Assembly (NCBI GenBank): GCA_964579825.1
Contig: CAZOHT010000022.1
Location: forward strand, 1 to 63,565
From: SPCO01 sp964579825
GTDB taxonomy: Bacteria; Chloroflexota; Limnocylindria; Limnocylindrales; CSP1-4
DNA: 63,565 nt
Direction: 5' to 3'
Below, in pieces: positions 34,697 to 43,142 of this stretch. Numbering within the stretch: position 1 is the first letter of the stretch; each line of letters starts with the position of its first letter. The notes beneath the pieces were generated by a model. The model had not been told where the DNA came from. It searched no databases and was given only the letters and a program-made list of their open reading frames with translations. Made by a program: the position numbers and the translations under genes.

Positions 34697-34773
34697 CGGA
34701 CGAACCCACCGTGGTTCTATCCTCCCTCCCTCGAGACCGGGGGCGCCGATTGGGCAGGCGCCTCCGGTCTTTT
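34697..34773 (+). ncRNA. candidate small RNA with C-rich stretch and terminator
   Basis: A strong terminator-like hairpin (stem 34734-34747/34757-34770, 14 bp with one G-U, 9-nt loop, then TTTT) lies on the plus strand with no plus-strand gene upstream. Just before it is the C-rich stretch CCTCCCTCCCTC (34721-34732), complementary to Shine-Dalgarno sequences. A TACTGT box at 34685-34690 could start a transcript of about 75 nt. The 5' end is a guess. Confidence 0.4.
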
Positions 34774-34831
34774 CGATTCCCGCGACGGCCACGTGAGCGG
34801 CGATGCATCGCGCTGTGTCAGAATCGGGGTG

Positions 34832-35506
34832 ATGGAAGTGACCTGGTACGGACGCACCTGCGTCCGCCTTCGAGGCAGGGACGCGGTCGTCGTCACGGAT
34901 CCGTACCAGGCGGTCGTCGGACCGACCGGGCGCGGGATCACCGGCGACATCGTGACCTTCAGCCACCCGGACGACACCCCGCTCCCGCGCGCCAAGGGCA
35001 AGCGCTCCCGCGACGGCCTGACCCTGCTGCCATCCAGCCTGGAGGACGCGTTCGTCCTCGACGGCCCGGGCGAGTACGAGGTGAAGGAGGTCCTGGTCAC
35101 CGGCGTCCGGACCTATCGCGACGACGCGAAGGGGGCCGAGGGCGGCAAGCAGGTCTCGTTCGCGGTCGAGGTCGATGGCGTCCACGTGCTGAACCTGGGC
35201 GACATCGGGCACCTGTTGTCCGAGGAGAAGCTGGGCGACCTTGGCATGGTCGACATCGTGTGCGTCCCGCTCGGCGGGACCCTGTCGGCCACGCGAGCGG
35301 CGGCGCTCGTGGCCCAGCTGGACCCGAAGATCGTCATCCCGATGCCCATCTGCGACGACGAGTCCGAGTGCGCCGACGCGCTGGCGAAGTTCTTCCACGA
35401 GATGGGCGCCGAACCGGTCACCCAGCCGAAGCTGTCGGTGACCGCCACCAGCCTGCCCGTCGAGACGATGACCGTCCTGCTGGAGTCCCGCGGCAAGCAG
35501 GTCTAG
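34832..35506 (+). CDS. UlaG-like MBL-fold protein with degenerate active site
   Basis: 224 residues. The fold matches the small COG2220/UlaG-like group: MEVTWYGRTCVRLRG, VVVTDPY, the DGPGEYEV turn, NLGDIGHLL and PKIVIPMPI. Where working members carry the metal motif (HxHxxH) this protein has SHPDDT, and where they have PMHY it has PMPI, so most metal ligands are lost. It may be a non-enzymatic binding or regulatory protein. The ATG at 34832 is 7 nt after CAGAAT (34819-34824), a leaderless start. It converges on hutI. Confidence 0.78.
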   Translation: MEVTWYGRTCVRLRGRDAVVVTDPYQAVVGPTGRGITGDIVTFSHPDDTPLPRAKGKRSRDGLTLLPSSLEDAFVLDGPGEYEVKEVLVTGVRTYRDDAKGAEGGKQVSFAVEVDGVHVLNLGDIGHLLSEEKLGDLGMVDIVCVPLGGTLSATRAAALVAQLDPKIVIPMPICDDESECADALAKFFHEMGAEPVTQPKLSVTATSLPVETMTVLLESRGKQV

Positions 35507-35539
35507 GCGCGACGCAGGGTCCGGGGCGGAAGGCGATCG

Positions 35540-36907
35540 CTACGGGCGGTCCAGGACCACCCGGCCACGCTTGATGACCGTCCGAACGATGTCGGCCCCC
35601 GGCCAGTAGGGGATCTGGGTCGTCGTCGGGACCCGCCAGATGACGACGTCGGCGACCTTGCCCGGCTCGAGCGAGCCGATCTCGTCCTCGAGGAGCAATG
35701 CCCGGGCCGCGTTGATCGTGACCGCGGCGAGCGTCTCGTCCGGCGTCATCCGCAGGTTCAGGCAGGCCGCGGTCATCGCGAGCGGCAGGCTGGCCGTCGG
35801 CGATGTGCCCGGATTGAAGTCCGTCCCGATGGCGACCGGCACTCCCCGATCGATGAACGTTCGCGCCGGGGCGTGCTGCGCCTTCATGAGGAACCAGGTC
35901 GTGGCGGGCAACAGGGTCGCAACGACCGGATGGTCCGACTCGGCGGCGGCGGCCAACGCATCGATGCCGTCCGGCGATGGGGCGGCGAGGTGATCCGCCG
36001 ACGCGGCCTCCAGCTCGGCGGCCAGTTCGGCGCCACCGGACGGGACCAGTTCATCGGCGTGGAGGCGTGGCGTCATACCGTATGCCCGGGCCGCCTCCAG
36101 GATCCGTCGGGACTGGTCCGCACTGAAGACCCCGGTCTCGCAGAACACGTCGCAGAAGCGGGCTCGTCCATGGGCCGCCACGCCAGGCAACTGCTCCTCG
36201 ATGACCGAGCGGACGTACGCCTCGACGCCGTCCGGTCGACTCCGGAACTCGGGCGGGACGGCATGGGCGCCGAGGAACGTCGGGACGATGTCGATGGGTC
36301 CCTCGCGGCCGAGGTCCCATGCGACCTGGAGGAGGCGGATCTCGGTCTCGAGGTCCAGCCCATAGCCGGACTTGGCCTCGATCGTCGTGACGCCATGCCC
36401 GAGCATCTCGTCGAGCCAGCGCCGCCCGTGGGCTGCCAGCGCGTCGGCATCCGCGGCACGCGTGGCCGCCACCGTGGACAGGATCCCGCCGCCCGCGGCG
36501 AGGATGTCCATGTAACTCGCCCCTTGCTGCCGCAGCACGAGCTCACCCTCGCGTGAGCCACCGAACAGCAGGTGGGTGTGCGGATCGATGAGCCCGGGCG
36601 TGACGGCACCGCCATCGGCATCGATGCGGGCGAACCGGCCGAGCGGATAGCCCTCCGCCTCGAGCGCCGCCTCCACCTTCGAACGCGGACCGACCGCGGC
36701 GATCCGGCCCTCCCAGCAGGCCACCGCCGGGCCATCGGTCGCCGGGTCCAGGCCCGCCTCCGTCGTGAGCCGGCCGACCTGTCCCTGGGTCATCCCGGAT
36801 CGCACGCCACCGGCCATCGACGCGACCTCGGAGGCACCGACGATCAGGAGGCCTGGACTGGGATCCTCGCTCCGGCCGCCCTCGATGACTCGGAACCCGG
36901 CGCTCAC
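35540..36907 (-). CDS. hutI: imidazolonepropionase
   Basis: 455 residues, slightly long for HutI because of an N-terminal extension of about 35 residues. An amidohydrolase-fold enzyme, third step of histidine degradation: imidazolonepropionate to formiminoglutamate. Motifs: PGLIDPHTHLLFGGSRE (metal ligands His-x-His), KSGYGL, FLGAHAVPPE, LHADEL, and GTDFNPGTSP with the metal-binding Asp. The GTG at 36907 overlaps the ftcD stop (GTGA), so the two are translated together. The family usually starts closer to the VIEGG segment, so a later start is possible. Confidence 0.94.
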   Translation of the reverse strand: MSAGFRVIEGGRSEDPSPGLLIVGASEVASMAGGVRSGMTQGQVGRLTTEAGLDPATDGPAVACWEGRIAAVGPRSKVEAALEAEGYPLGRFARIDADGGAVTPGLIDPHTHLLFGGSREGELVLRQQGASYMDILAAGGGILSTVAATRAADADALAAHGRRWLDEMLGHGVTTIEAKSGYGLDLETEIRLLQVAWDLGREGPIDIVPTFLGAHAVPPEFRSRPDGVEAYVRSVIEEQLPGVAAHGRARFCDVFCETGVFSADQSRRILEAARAYGMTPRLHADELVPSGGAELAAELEAASADHLAAPSPDGIDALAAAAESDHPVVATLLPATTWFLMKAQHAPARTFIDRGVPVAIGTDFNPGTSPTASLPLAMTAACLNLRMTPDETLAAVTINAARALLLEDEIGSLEPGKVADVVIWRVPTTTQIPYWPGADIVRTVIKRGRVVLDRP

Positions 36908-37869
36908 CGGACCCGCCCGGATCGGGCGGCCTCCAGGCGCAGCTCCAGGGCCTGCAGCGGCGAGAAGTCGCGCAACCGGAGGAAGGCGGCGGCGGCGGCG
37001 AGACGCGTCTCGACCGGGGCGTCGTCCGGCGCGCCGGCCCGATCCGCCACGTCCAGGAAGGCGGCCAGCGGGGCCAGGCCGATCAGCTCGGATTCGGCCA
37101 GCTCCACCCCGTCCTCGGCGGCGATGTCGCGGACCGTCTCCCACACCAACCAGAGCGGCGTCACGGAGAAGTCCAGCAGGTTCATCGAGACCTGGGCGCG
37201 GCGCAGCTCCTCGATCCAGAAGCCATTGCCCTGGACCTTGGGCAGCCCACCCCCGGACTCGCGGACCCGACGGGCGATCCGTTTCGCCAGGTCGACGTCC
37301 TCCGACGCGAGGTTGATGTTGTAGGCGATCAGGAACGGGCGAGCGCCGACCGCGACCGCGCCGGCCGACGGATGCATCCGGGCCGGCCCGAAGTCCGGTT
37401 CGCGGCCACGCTGGTCGATCTCCAGCTTGAGGCCCTCGTATTGGCCACGGCGGACGTCGGACAGCTTGACTCGCTCCGGCCGCACGGCAGCCTGGGCATA
37501 CAGGTAGACCGGAAGCTCGAACCGGGCCGCGAGCCGCTCCCCGAACGCCTGGGCAAGCGCCACGCAGTCATCCATCGTCGTGTCCGCGAGGGGGACGAAC
37601 GGGATGACGTCCACGGCCCCGATCCGCGGGTGTTCGCCGGTATGGACGTCCATGTCGATGTCGTGGATGGCGGCTGCCACCAGGCGCTCGAGGGCCTCCG
37701 TGACGTCCCCGGCCTCGCCGGCCAGGGTGAACACCGACCGGTTGTGACTGGCATCGCTCGTCCGATCGAGCAGGAACACGCCCGACACGCTCGAGATGGC
37801 GTCGGCCAGGCGGTCGACGACGTCGAGCCGACGGCCTTCGGAGACGTTCGGGACGGATTCGATCAGCAC
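36904..37869 (-). CDS. ftcD: glutamate formimidoyltransferase (FTCD N-terminal type)
   Basis: 321 residues, the stand-alone transferase half of FTCD. It moves the formimino group of formiminoglutamate to tetrahydrofolate, giving glutamate and 5-formimino-THF. VPNVSEGR at the N-terminus, DASHNRSVFTLAG, GEHPRIGAVDVIPFVPL, and the PDFGPARMHPSAGA block are diagnostic. The cyclodeaminase half is encoded elsewhere in the window (50324-51001). The GTG at 37869 is 6 nt after TAGCAT (37876-37881), so the hutI-ftcD mRNA is probably leaderless. Confidence 0.95.
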   Translation of the reverse strand: MLIESVPNVSEGRRLDVVDRLADAISSVSGVFLLDRTSDASHNRSVFTLAGEAGDVTEALERLVAAAIHDIDMDVHTGEHPRIGAVDVIPFVPLADTTMDDCVALAQAFGERLAARFELPVYLYAQAAVRPERVKLSDVRRGQYEGLKLEIDQRGREPDFGPARMHPSAGAVAVGARPFLIAYNINLASEDVDLAKRIARRVRESGGGLPKVQGNGFWIEELRRAQVSMNLLDFSVTPLWLVWETVRDIAAEDGVELAESELIGLAPLAAFLDVADRAGAPDDAPVETRLAAAAAFLRLRDFSPLQALELRLEAARSGRVR

Positions 37870-37941
37870 GCGACGATGCTAGTCGTCCGGCCGGGACGGC
37901 GTGGCCCCCTCAGGGCGCACGATGGCCAGTAGACTGCCGCG

Positions 37942-39282
37942 ATGACCCAGTCCCGGAGCCTCGTTCGGCACGCCGACTTCCTGAAGTTGTGGACGGCCGA
38001 GACGATCAGCCAGTTCGGGACGCAGATCAGCCTGCTCGCGATCCCGCTGGTCGCGGTCACGATCCTCGACGCCAGTCCGTTCGAGGTCGCGATGCTCGGC
38101 ACGATCGAGTTCCTGCCGTTCATCCTGTTCAGCCTGCCCGCCGGGGCCTGGGTGGACCGCCTCCGTCGCCGGCCGATCCTCATCGCCGGGGACATCGGAC
38201 GGGCGGCGCTCCTCATCTCGATCCCGGTCGCGTTCGCGCTCGATGTCCTGACCATCTGGCAGCTGTACGTGGTGGGGTTCTGCGCCGGGATCCTGACGGT
38301 CTTCTTCGATGTCGCCTACCAGTCCTATCTGCCGTCACTCGTCGATCGCGACCAGCTCATCGAAGGCAACTCCAAGATGGAGGTGACCCGCACGATCGCC
38401 CAGACCGCGGGACCGGCCCTGAGCGGCGGACTCATCGGGCTCTTGACCGCGCCCATCGCGATCCTGCTCGACTCCATCAGCTACGGCGTCTCGGCCCTGT
38501 TCGTGTTCCTCATCCGGCGCAAGGAGCCGACACCGGACCGTCATGTCGACGAGCACGGCCGGCCCCGCGAGGGCCTGCGCAAGGAGGTCGCGGCGGGGTT
38601 GCGCTACGTCCTCGGCAATCGGTACCTGCGCGGGATCGCGGCCGCGACGGGGACCTCCAACCTGTTCAACAACATCGCGTTCGCGACGTACATCGTGTAT
38701 GCCGTTCGCGAGCTGGGATTGTCGGCCGCCGAGATCGGGATCGTCTTCGGGATCGGCAACCTGGGGGCGCTCTTCGGCGCCTTCACCGGGAACCGCTGGA
38801 GCGCGAGATTCGGCCTGGGCCGGACGATCATCGGCTCGATGTTCCTCTCGGCGCCGAGCGTCGTCCTGATCGCGCTGGCGCCCAAGGCGTCACCCGTCCC
38901 GTTCCTCATCGCAGGCGGGCTGCTGGCCGGGTTCTCGGGCGTCGTCTACAACATCAACCAGGTCAGCTTCCGGCAGGCCATCACGCCCCCCACGATGCAG
39001 GGTCGGATGAACGCGACGATGCGGTTCATCGTCTGGGGGACCATCCCGATCGGCTCCATCCTGGGTGGGATCATCGCGACGAGCGTGAGCCTGAGTGCCG
39101 CCCTGTGGGTGGGGGCGATCGGGTCGTTCCTGGCCGTCATCCCGTTGCTGATCACGCCCGTCCGATCGCTCACGACGATGCCGGAACCCGTGGTCGATGC
39201 GCCCGGGGCCGCGCCGCCGGCGCCGCCCGAGCCAGAGATCGCCGACCTGCCGCCCGACGCGCCGTCCGCGATGCAGCGCTAG
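37942..39282 (+). CDS. MFS transporter, drug/lipid efflux-like
   Basis: 446 residues, twelve hydrophobic segments and a Pro/Ala-rich C-terminal tail. FLKLWTAETISQFGTQISLLAIPL and the AGAWVDRLRRRPILI loop are typical of the MFS_3/enterobactin-exporter-like group. The substrate is unknown; a hut-related role is suggested only by position between hutI-ftcD and hutU. The ATG at 37942 is 6 nt after TAGACT (37930-37935). The 3' end overlaps hutU by 4 nt on the opposite strand. Confidence 0.88.
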   Translation: MTQSRSLVRHADFLKLWTAETISQFGTQISLLAIPLVAVTILDASPFEVAMLGTIEFLPFILFSLPAGAWVDRLRRRPILIAGDIGRAALLISIPVAFALDVLTIWQLYVVGFCAGILTVFFDVAYQSYLPSLVDRDQLIEGNSKMEVTRTIAQTAGPALSGGLIGLLTAPIAILLDSISYGVSALFVFLIRRKEPTPDRHVDEHGRPREGLRKEVAAGLRYVLGNRYLRGIAAATGTSNLFNNIAFATYIVYAVRELGLSAAEIGIVFGIGNLGALFGAFTGNRWSARFGLGRTIIGSMFLSAPSVVLIALAPKASPVPFLIAGGLLAGFSGVVYNINQVSFRQAITPPTMQGRMNATMRFIVWGTIPIGSILGGIIATSVSLSAALWVGAIGSFLAVIPLLITPVRSLTTMPEPVVDAPGAAPPAPPEPEIADLPPDAPSAMQR

Positions 39283-40967
39283 GGTCGGTCGTCCGCCAGC
39301 ATCGGGACGACGACACCGCGCTCGCGGGCGATCTCGATGGCGTGGTCGTAGCCGGCGTCGACATGGCGCAGCACGCCCATCGCCGGATCCGTCGTCAGGA
39401 CGCGTTCCAGCTTCTGTGCGGCAAGCTCCGTGCCGTCCGCGACGACGACCATGCCGGCATGCTGCGAGTAGCCGATCCCGACGCCGCCGCCGTGGTGGAT
39501 CGACACCCAGGTCGCACCGGCCGCGGTGTTCACGAGGGCGTTGAGGAGCGGCCAATCTGCCACCGCGTCCGAGCCGTCCAGCATCGATTCGGTCTCGCGA
39601 TTGGGTGACGCCACGGAGCCCGCGTCCAGGTGGTCCCGCCCGATGACGATCGGCGCGCTGACCTCGCCGGTCCGGACCAGGTCGTTGAACGCGAGGCCGG
39701 CCCGGTGGCGCTCCCCATAGCCGAGCCAGCAGATCCGGGCCGGCAGTCCCTGGAACGGGACGCGCGCCTGGGCCATCGCGATCCAGCGATGGAGCCCGAC
39801 GTCGTCCGGGAACAGCTCCAGGACCGCGCGGTCGGTGCGCGCGATGTCGGCCGGATCGCCACTGAGGGCCGCCCAGCGGAACGGACCGCGGCCCTCGCAG
39901 AACTGCGGCCGGATGAACGCCGGGACGAAGCCCGGGTAGTCGAAGGCGTCGGCGACGCCCGCTTCCTGCGCCTGGGCGCGCAGGTTGTTGCCGTAGTCGA
40001 AGACGATCGCCCCATCGCGCTGGAACGCCAGCATCGCCCGGACGTGGGCGGCCATCGCGCGGCGCGATCGCTTCTGGTACTCGTCGGGCAGGGCCGCGCG
40101 CAGCTCGAGGGCGTCCGCGAGGGTCATCTCGTCGGGCACATACCCGCCCAGGGCGTCGTGCGCAGACGTCTGGTCCGTCACGAGGTCGAACCGCTCGCCA
40201 TCGGCCGCCCAGGCCGGTTCGATCTCCGCGGCATTGCCGACCAGGGCGATCGAGATCGCCTCGCCGGCGGAGGCGGCCGCGCGGGCCCAGGCGAGGGCCT
40301 CGGCCGGATCGTGGGTGAGGCGGTCCACGTAGCCGATGTCGAGCCGGCGGCGGGCGCGGACCTCGTCGACCTCGATGGCGATGCACACGCCGTCGTTCAT
40401 GGTCACGGCCAGCGGCTGGGCGCCGCCCATCCCGCCCAGGCCGGCCGTCAGGGTGACCGTGCCCCGCAGCGACCCGCCGAAGTGCTGGCGCGCCGCCTCG
40501 GCGAACGTCTCGTAGGTGCCCTGGAGGATGCCCTGCGTCCCGATGTAGATCCACGACCCGGCGGTCATCTGGCCGTACATCATCAGGCCCTGCCGCTCCA
40601 GGTCGCGGAAGACGTCCCAGGTGGCCCACTTCCCGACGAGGTTGGAGTTGGCGATCAGGACGCGCGGGGCCCACGGGTGGGTCCGGACCACCCCGACCGG
40701 CTTGCCGGACTGGACGAGGAGCGTCTCGTCGTCACCCAGCCGCCGGAGCTCGCGCACGATCGCGTCGAAGGCCGCCCAACTGCGTGCCGCTCGCCCGGTC
40801 CCGCCGTAGACGACGAGGTGGTCTGGGTCCTCCGCGACCTCGGGGTCGAGGTTGTTCATGAGCATCCGCAGGACGGCTTCCTGCTGCCAGCCGCGGCAGG
40901 TCAGCTCCGCCCCGCGCGGCGCCCGGACGGGTCGCGGACCGTGGTCGAGGTCGTTCGGCTCGTGCAT
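39279..40967 (-). CDS. hutU: urocanate hydratase
   Basis: 562 residues, the full length of the NAD-dependent enzyme that turns urocanate into imidazolonepropionate, second step of histidine breakdown. Typical segments: ELTCRGWQQEAVLRMLMNNL, MMYGQMTAGSWIYIGTQGI, TLTAGLGGMGGAQPLA (NAD-binding region), the FCEGRGPFRW block and the C-terminal TWVSIHHGGGVGIGYSQHAG. The ATG at 40967 is 6 nt after TAGGCT (40974-40979), which overlaps the stop of the upstream lipoprotein gene, so hutU can be expressed on its own as well as by read-through. Confidence 0.97.
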   Translation of the reverse strand: MHEPNDLDHGPRPVRAPRGAELTCRGWQQEAVLRMLMNNLDPEVAEDPDHLVVYGGTGRAARSWAAFDAIVRELRRLGDDETLLVQSGKPVGVVRTHPWAPRVLIANSNLVGKWATWDVFRDLERQGLMMYGQMTAGSWIYIGTQGILQGTYETFAEAARQHFGGSLRGTVTLTAGLGGMGGAQPLAVTMNDGVCIAIEVDEVRARRRLDIGYVDRLTHDPAEALAWARAAASAGEAISIALVGNAAEIEPAWAADGERFDLVTDQTSAHDALGGYVPDEMTLADALELRAALPDEYQKRSRRAMAAHVRAMLAFQRDGAIVFDYGNNLRAQAQEAGVADAFDYPGFVPAFIRPQFCEGRGPFRWAALSGDPADIARTDRAVLELFPDDVGLHRWIAMAQARVPFQGLPARICWLGYGERHRAGLAFNDLVRTGEVSAPIVIGRDHLDAGSVASPNRETESMLDGSDAVADWPLLNALVNTAAGATWVSIHHGGGVGIGYSQHAGMVVVADGTELAAQKLERVLTTDPAMGVLRHVDAGYDHAIEIARERGVVVPMLADDRP

Positions 40968-40976
40968 GCCCGAAGC

Positions 40977-41651
40977 CTACTCGCGGAGGTCGGCCATGAT
41001 CTGCTCGCCGAGCCGCAGGTCACCGACGGCCGTGACCGACACGAGGACGCCGGCGTCCGCCAGGTAGGCGTGATACGTGTGGGCACCCGCGGCGCAGGTC
41101 CCGATGTGGATCGTGCGCCCGTCGACCTCCGCCTGGGCGTTGCCGGCCACACCCCCGGCCGCCTCGCAGGCGGCAGCGTCGTAGGAGTCGCGCCAGTCGC
41201 GGAAGAACGCGTCGTCGAAGACGCCCGATCGAAGTCGGACGACGCTGACGACCGCCACATCGTCCTCGTCCGACGCTCCGGGCCCGATGGCGAAGGCCAC
41301 GGCGATCGCCGCGGCATTCGCGGCCACATCCGGATCGCTCGCGATGTTGCCGGCGGTGTCCGGGTCATCGACGAGGGGGATCCCGCCCACCTCGGCCGGC
41401 AGGTGGTCGAGCAGCGAGGGGTCCACGACGACGTCGCTCGACGCCACCGCCGTCGGCACCGGGCTGTGGCTGCCGCTCGGACCGGGAGTCGCCGCGAGGG
41501 TCGGGGATGACGTCGGGGTCGGGGCGGTCGAGCCGCACGCGGCGACGGCCAGGAGCGTGACCACCCCCACGGCGAGCGCGCGGATCCCGATGGGCAGCTG
41601 GCCGGTGTTTCGGTGACGGAACGCGCGTGGGCGGGCCGGCGGTCGGCTCAC
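40977..41651 (-). CDS. small lipoprotein of unknown function
   Basis: 224 residues. Signal with lipobox LLAVAAC (Cys39), a Ser/Thr/Pro linker (40-75) and a compact extracellular domain with two cysteines (EAAGG and GTCAAG regions) that may form a disulfide. I recognise no family. The GTG at 41651 overlaps the stop of the upstream acetyltransferase-like gene (GTGA), so they are co-translated. Confidence 0.7.
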   Translation of the reverse strand: MSRPPARPRAFRHRNTGQLPIGIRALAVGVVTLLAVAACGSTAPTPTSSPTLAATPGPSGSHSPVPTAVASSDVVVDPSLLDHLPAEVGGIPLVDDPDTAGNIASDPDVAANAAAIAVAFAIGPGASDEDDVAVVSVVRLRSGVFDDAFFRDWRDSYDAAACEAAGGVAGNAQAEVDGRTIHIGTCAAGAHTYHAYLADAGVLVSVTAVGDLRLGEQIMADLRE

Positions 41652-42427
41652 CCGAGTTCCCGACGCATGACCGGGAAACGGGGGTCGTCGACCGCTCGAA
41701 CGAACCCGGCTCGCTCCCAGAACGCCGGCACGGCTCCGCTCGTCGCATCGAGCCGCGGGCCCACCTCGGGATAGGCCTCGACCGCGGCGAACCCGCGAGC
41801 CGCCAGATCCGAGCAGACCTCGTCCACGAGCCCGAGTCCGAGCCCGAGCCGGCGGGCCGTCGGCAGGGTCGCGATGCAGGTGATGACCGCCGGCAGGGGC
41901 GACTCCGGGAGCTGCGGGTAGAGGTCGCGCGTCCGCTGGGCACGCGGATAGGCCGTGAGTGGCCCGAACTGGCAGTAGGCCAGCGTCTCGTCACCACGGA
42001 CGAGGACCTTCGCATAGCTGCCGACGATGCCCACCCCACGCGTCAGGAGCCGGAGCTTGCGAGGCGCGGTCGGCGGTACGGCGGGACCGGCCTTCGGAGG
42101 CGGCGCGAACGGATTCTCGAGCGCCGCGTCGTCGTCCAGGAACGGGTTGGCCAGGCCGGCGGGCGCGGTCCGGGCAAAGGGGTTCGCGGGTGGACCCGAC
42201 GATCCGAGATCCGCGAGGAATGGATTGGCGGGCGTCGCGGGCGTCCGGCCCTGGGCCGCCGAGGCCGCCGGGGTGGGCGTCAGCCAGTCGAGACGCGCGG
42301 CCTTCGACCCGCGGGCGTCGTCTTCCCAGTAGTCGCATGACCGGTGGTCGAAGCCGGGATCCGCGCACGGCGGCAGGCGCCCGAAGGTCGCCTCATCCGT
42401 GACGTCTAGCGTGCGCAGGTCATCCAT
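41648..42427 (-). CDS. GNAT-fold acetyltransferase-like protein with NPF repeats
   Basis: 259 residues. Residues about 120-259 look like a GNAT fold: a VLVRGDETLAYCQFG strand, then a CIATLPTARRLGLGLGLVDEVCSDLAARG block that resembles the acetyl-CoA loop and helix, and FWERAGF near the end. Before it lie a CADPGFDHRSCDYW motif and a low-complexity linker with four NPF tripeptides (NPFLAD, NPFART, NPFLDD, NPFAPP). The linker may bind a partner. The ATG at 42427 is 9 nt after TAGACT (42437-42442). It is the first of a pair with the lipoprotein gene. Confidence 0.68.
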   Translation of the reverse strand: MDDLRTLDVTDEATFGRLPPCADPGFDHRSCDYWEDDARGSKAARLDWLTPTPAASAAQGRTPATPANPFLADLGSSGPPANPFARTAPAGLANPFLDDDAALENPFAPPPKAGPAVPPTAPRKLRLLTRGVGIVGSYAKVLVRGDETLAYCQFGPLTAYPRAQRTRDLYPQLPESPLPAVITCIATLPTARRLGLGLGLVDEVCSDLAARGFAAVEAYPEVGPRLDATSGAVPAFWERAGFVRAVDDPRFPVMRRELG

Positions 42428-42545
42428 CCGTACCTGAGTCTACGGCGACAGCCGTTTGCTAGAGTGCGTCGAAGCGACCCGACCCGGGTCGTGCGTCGGT
42501 CGGCGGATCGGCAGGCAGCGACCGATCCGGAGGTCATTCGGGGAG

Positions 42546-43109
42546 ATGGTGGTCACGAGTACGAGCGACCCGTATGCGATCCTCGGCGTGGACCGTTCAG
42601 CCAGCGACGACGTGATCGCTGCGGCGCACAAGAAGCTGGCCCGGACCTACCACCCCGACGTCGCGGGCGACGGCGCGACCGTGGACATGATGCGGATCAA
42701 CGCCGCCTTCGACCGTATCCGGGACCGGCGTCGACGGGCCGCGTACGCCCAGCAGGAGGCCGACGAGCGGTACGACGAGACCGTCGCGCAGCGCGGATCG
42801 CCGACCACGCCCGGCGATACCCGGACCTACGCCGCGAACCACGGCCTCGATTGGGCTCCGGAGCGTGATGGCACCGGAGGGGCCGGCAAGCCGCCCGGGC
42901 GCCCATCCGGCTCCGTCCTCCAGTTCGGCCGACACATCGGGTGGTCGATCGGCGAGATCGCGCGCGTGGATCCCGGCTACCTCGTCTGGCTGGAGGATCG
43001 CCGGGACGGCCGCCCGTACCTCGACGAGATCGACAAGACGCTACGCCAGGTCGGCTACCGCAAGCCCGAGGATCCAGGTCCGGTCAGGACCAACCGCTTC
43101 GGCCGATAG
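42546..43109 (+). CDS. J-domain protein with C-terminal FGxxxGxxxxEI (DUF3820-like) domain
   Basis: 187 residues. Residues 9-65 form a J domain (DPYAILGVDRSASDDVIAAA, with the HPD motif in YHPDVAG), which stimulates DnaK-type chaperones. After a charged linker, residues about 135-175 read LQFGRHIGWSIGEIARVDPGYLVWLEDR, the pattern of the DUF3820-type element often attached to exonucleases or found alone. This is not a DnaJ: the Gly/Phe and zinc regions are missing. The ATG at 42546 is preceded by GGGGAG; a TAGAGT box is at 42459-42464. Confidence 0.75.
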   Translation: MVVTSTSDPYAILGVDRSASDDVIAAAHKKLARTYHPDVAGDGATVDMMRINAAFDRIRDRRRRAAYAQQEADERYDETVAQRGSPTTPGDTRTYAANHGLDWAPERDGTGGAGKPPGRPSGSVLQFGRHIGWSIGEIARVDPGYLVWLEDRRDGRPYLDEIDKTLRQVGYRKPEDPGPVRTNRFGR

Positions 43110-43142
43110 CCTCGGCCCTCGTCGCCGGCCCGCCGCGACGCC

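Noticed and set aside
34734..34773. Riboswitch or attenuator for the MBL gene at 34832
   Set aside because: The MBL gene has its own CAGAAT box 7 nt before its start, so its mRNA would not contain the hairpin; a separate short RNA is more likely.
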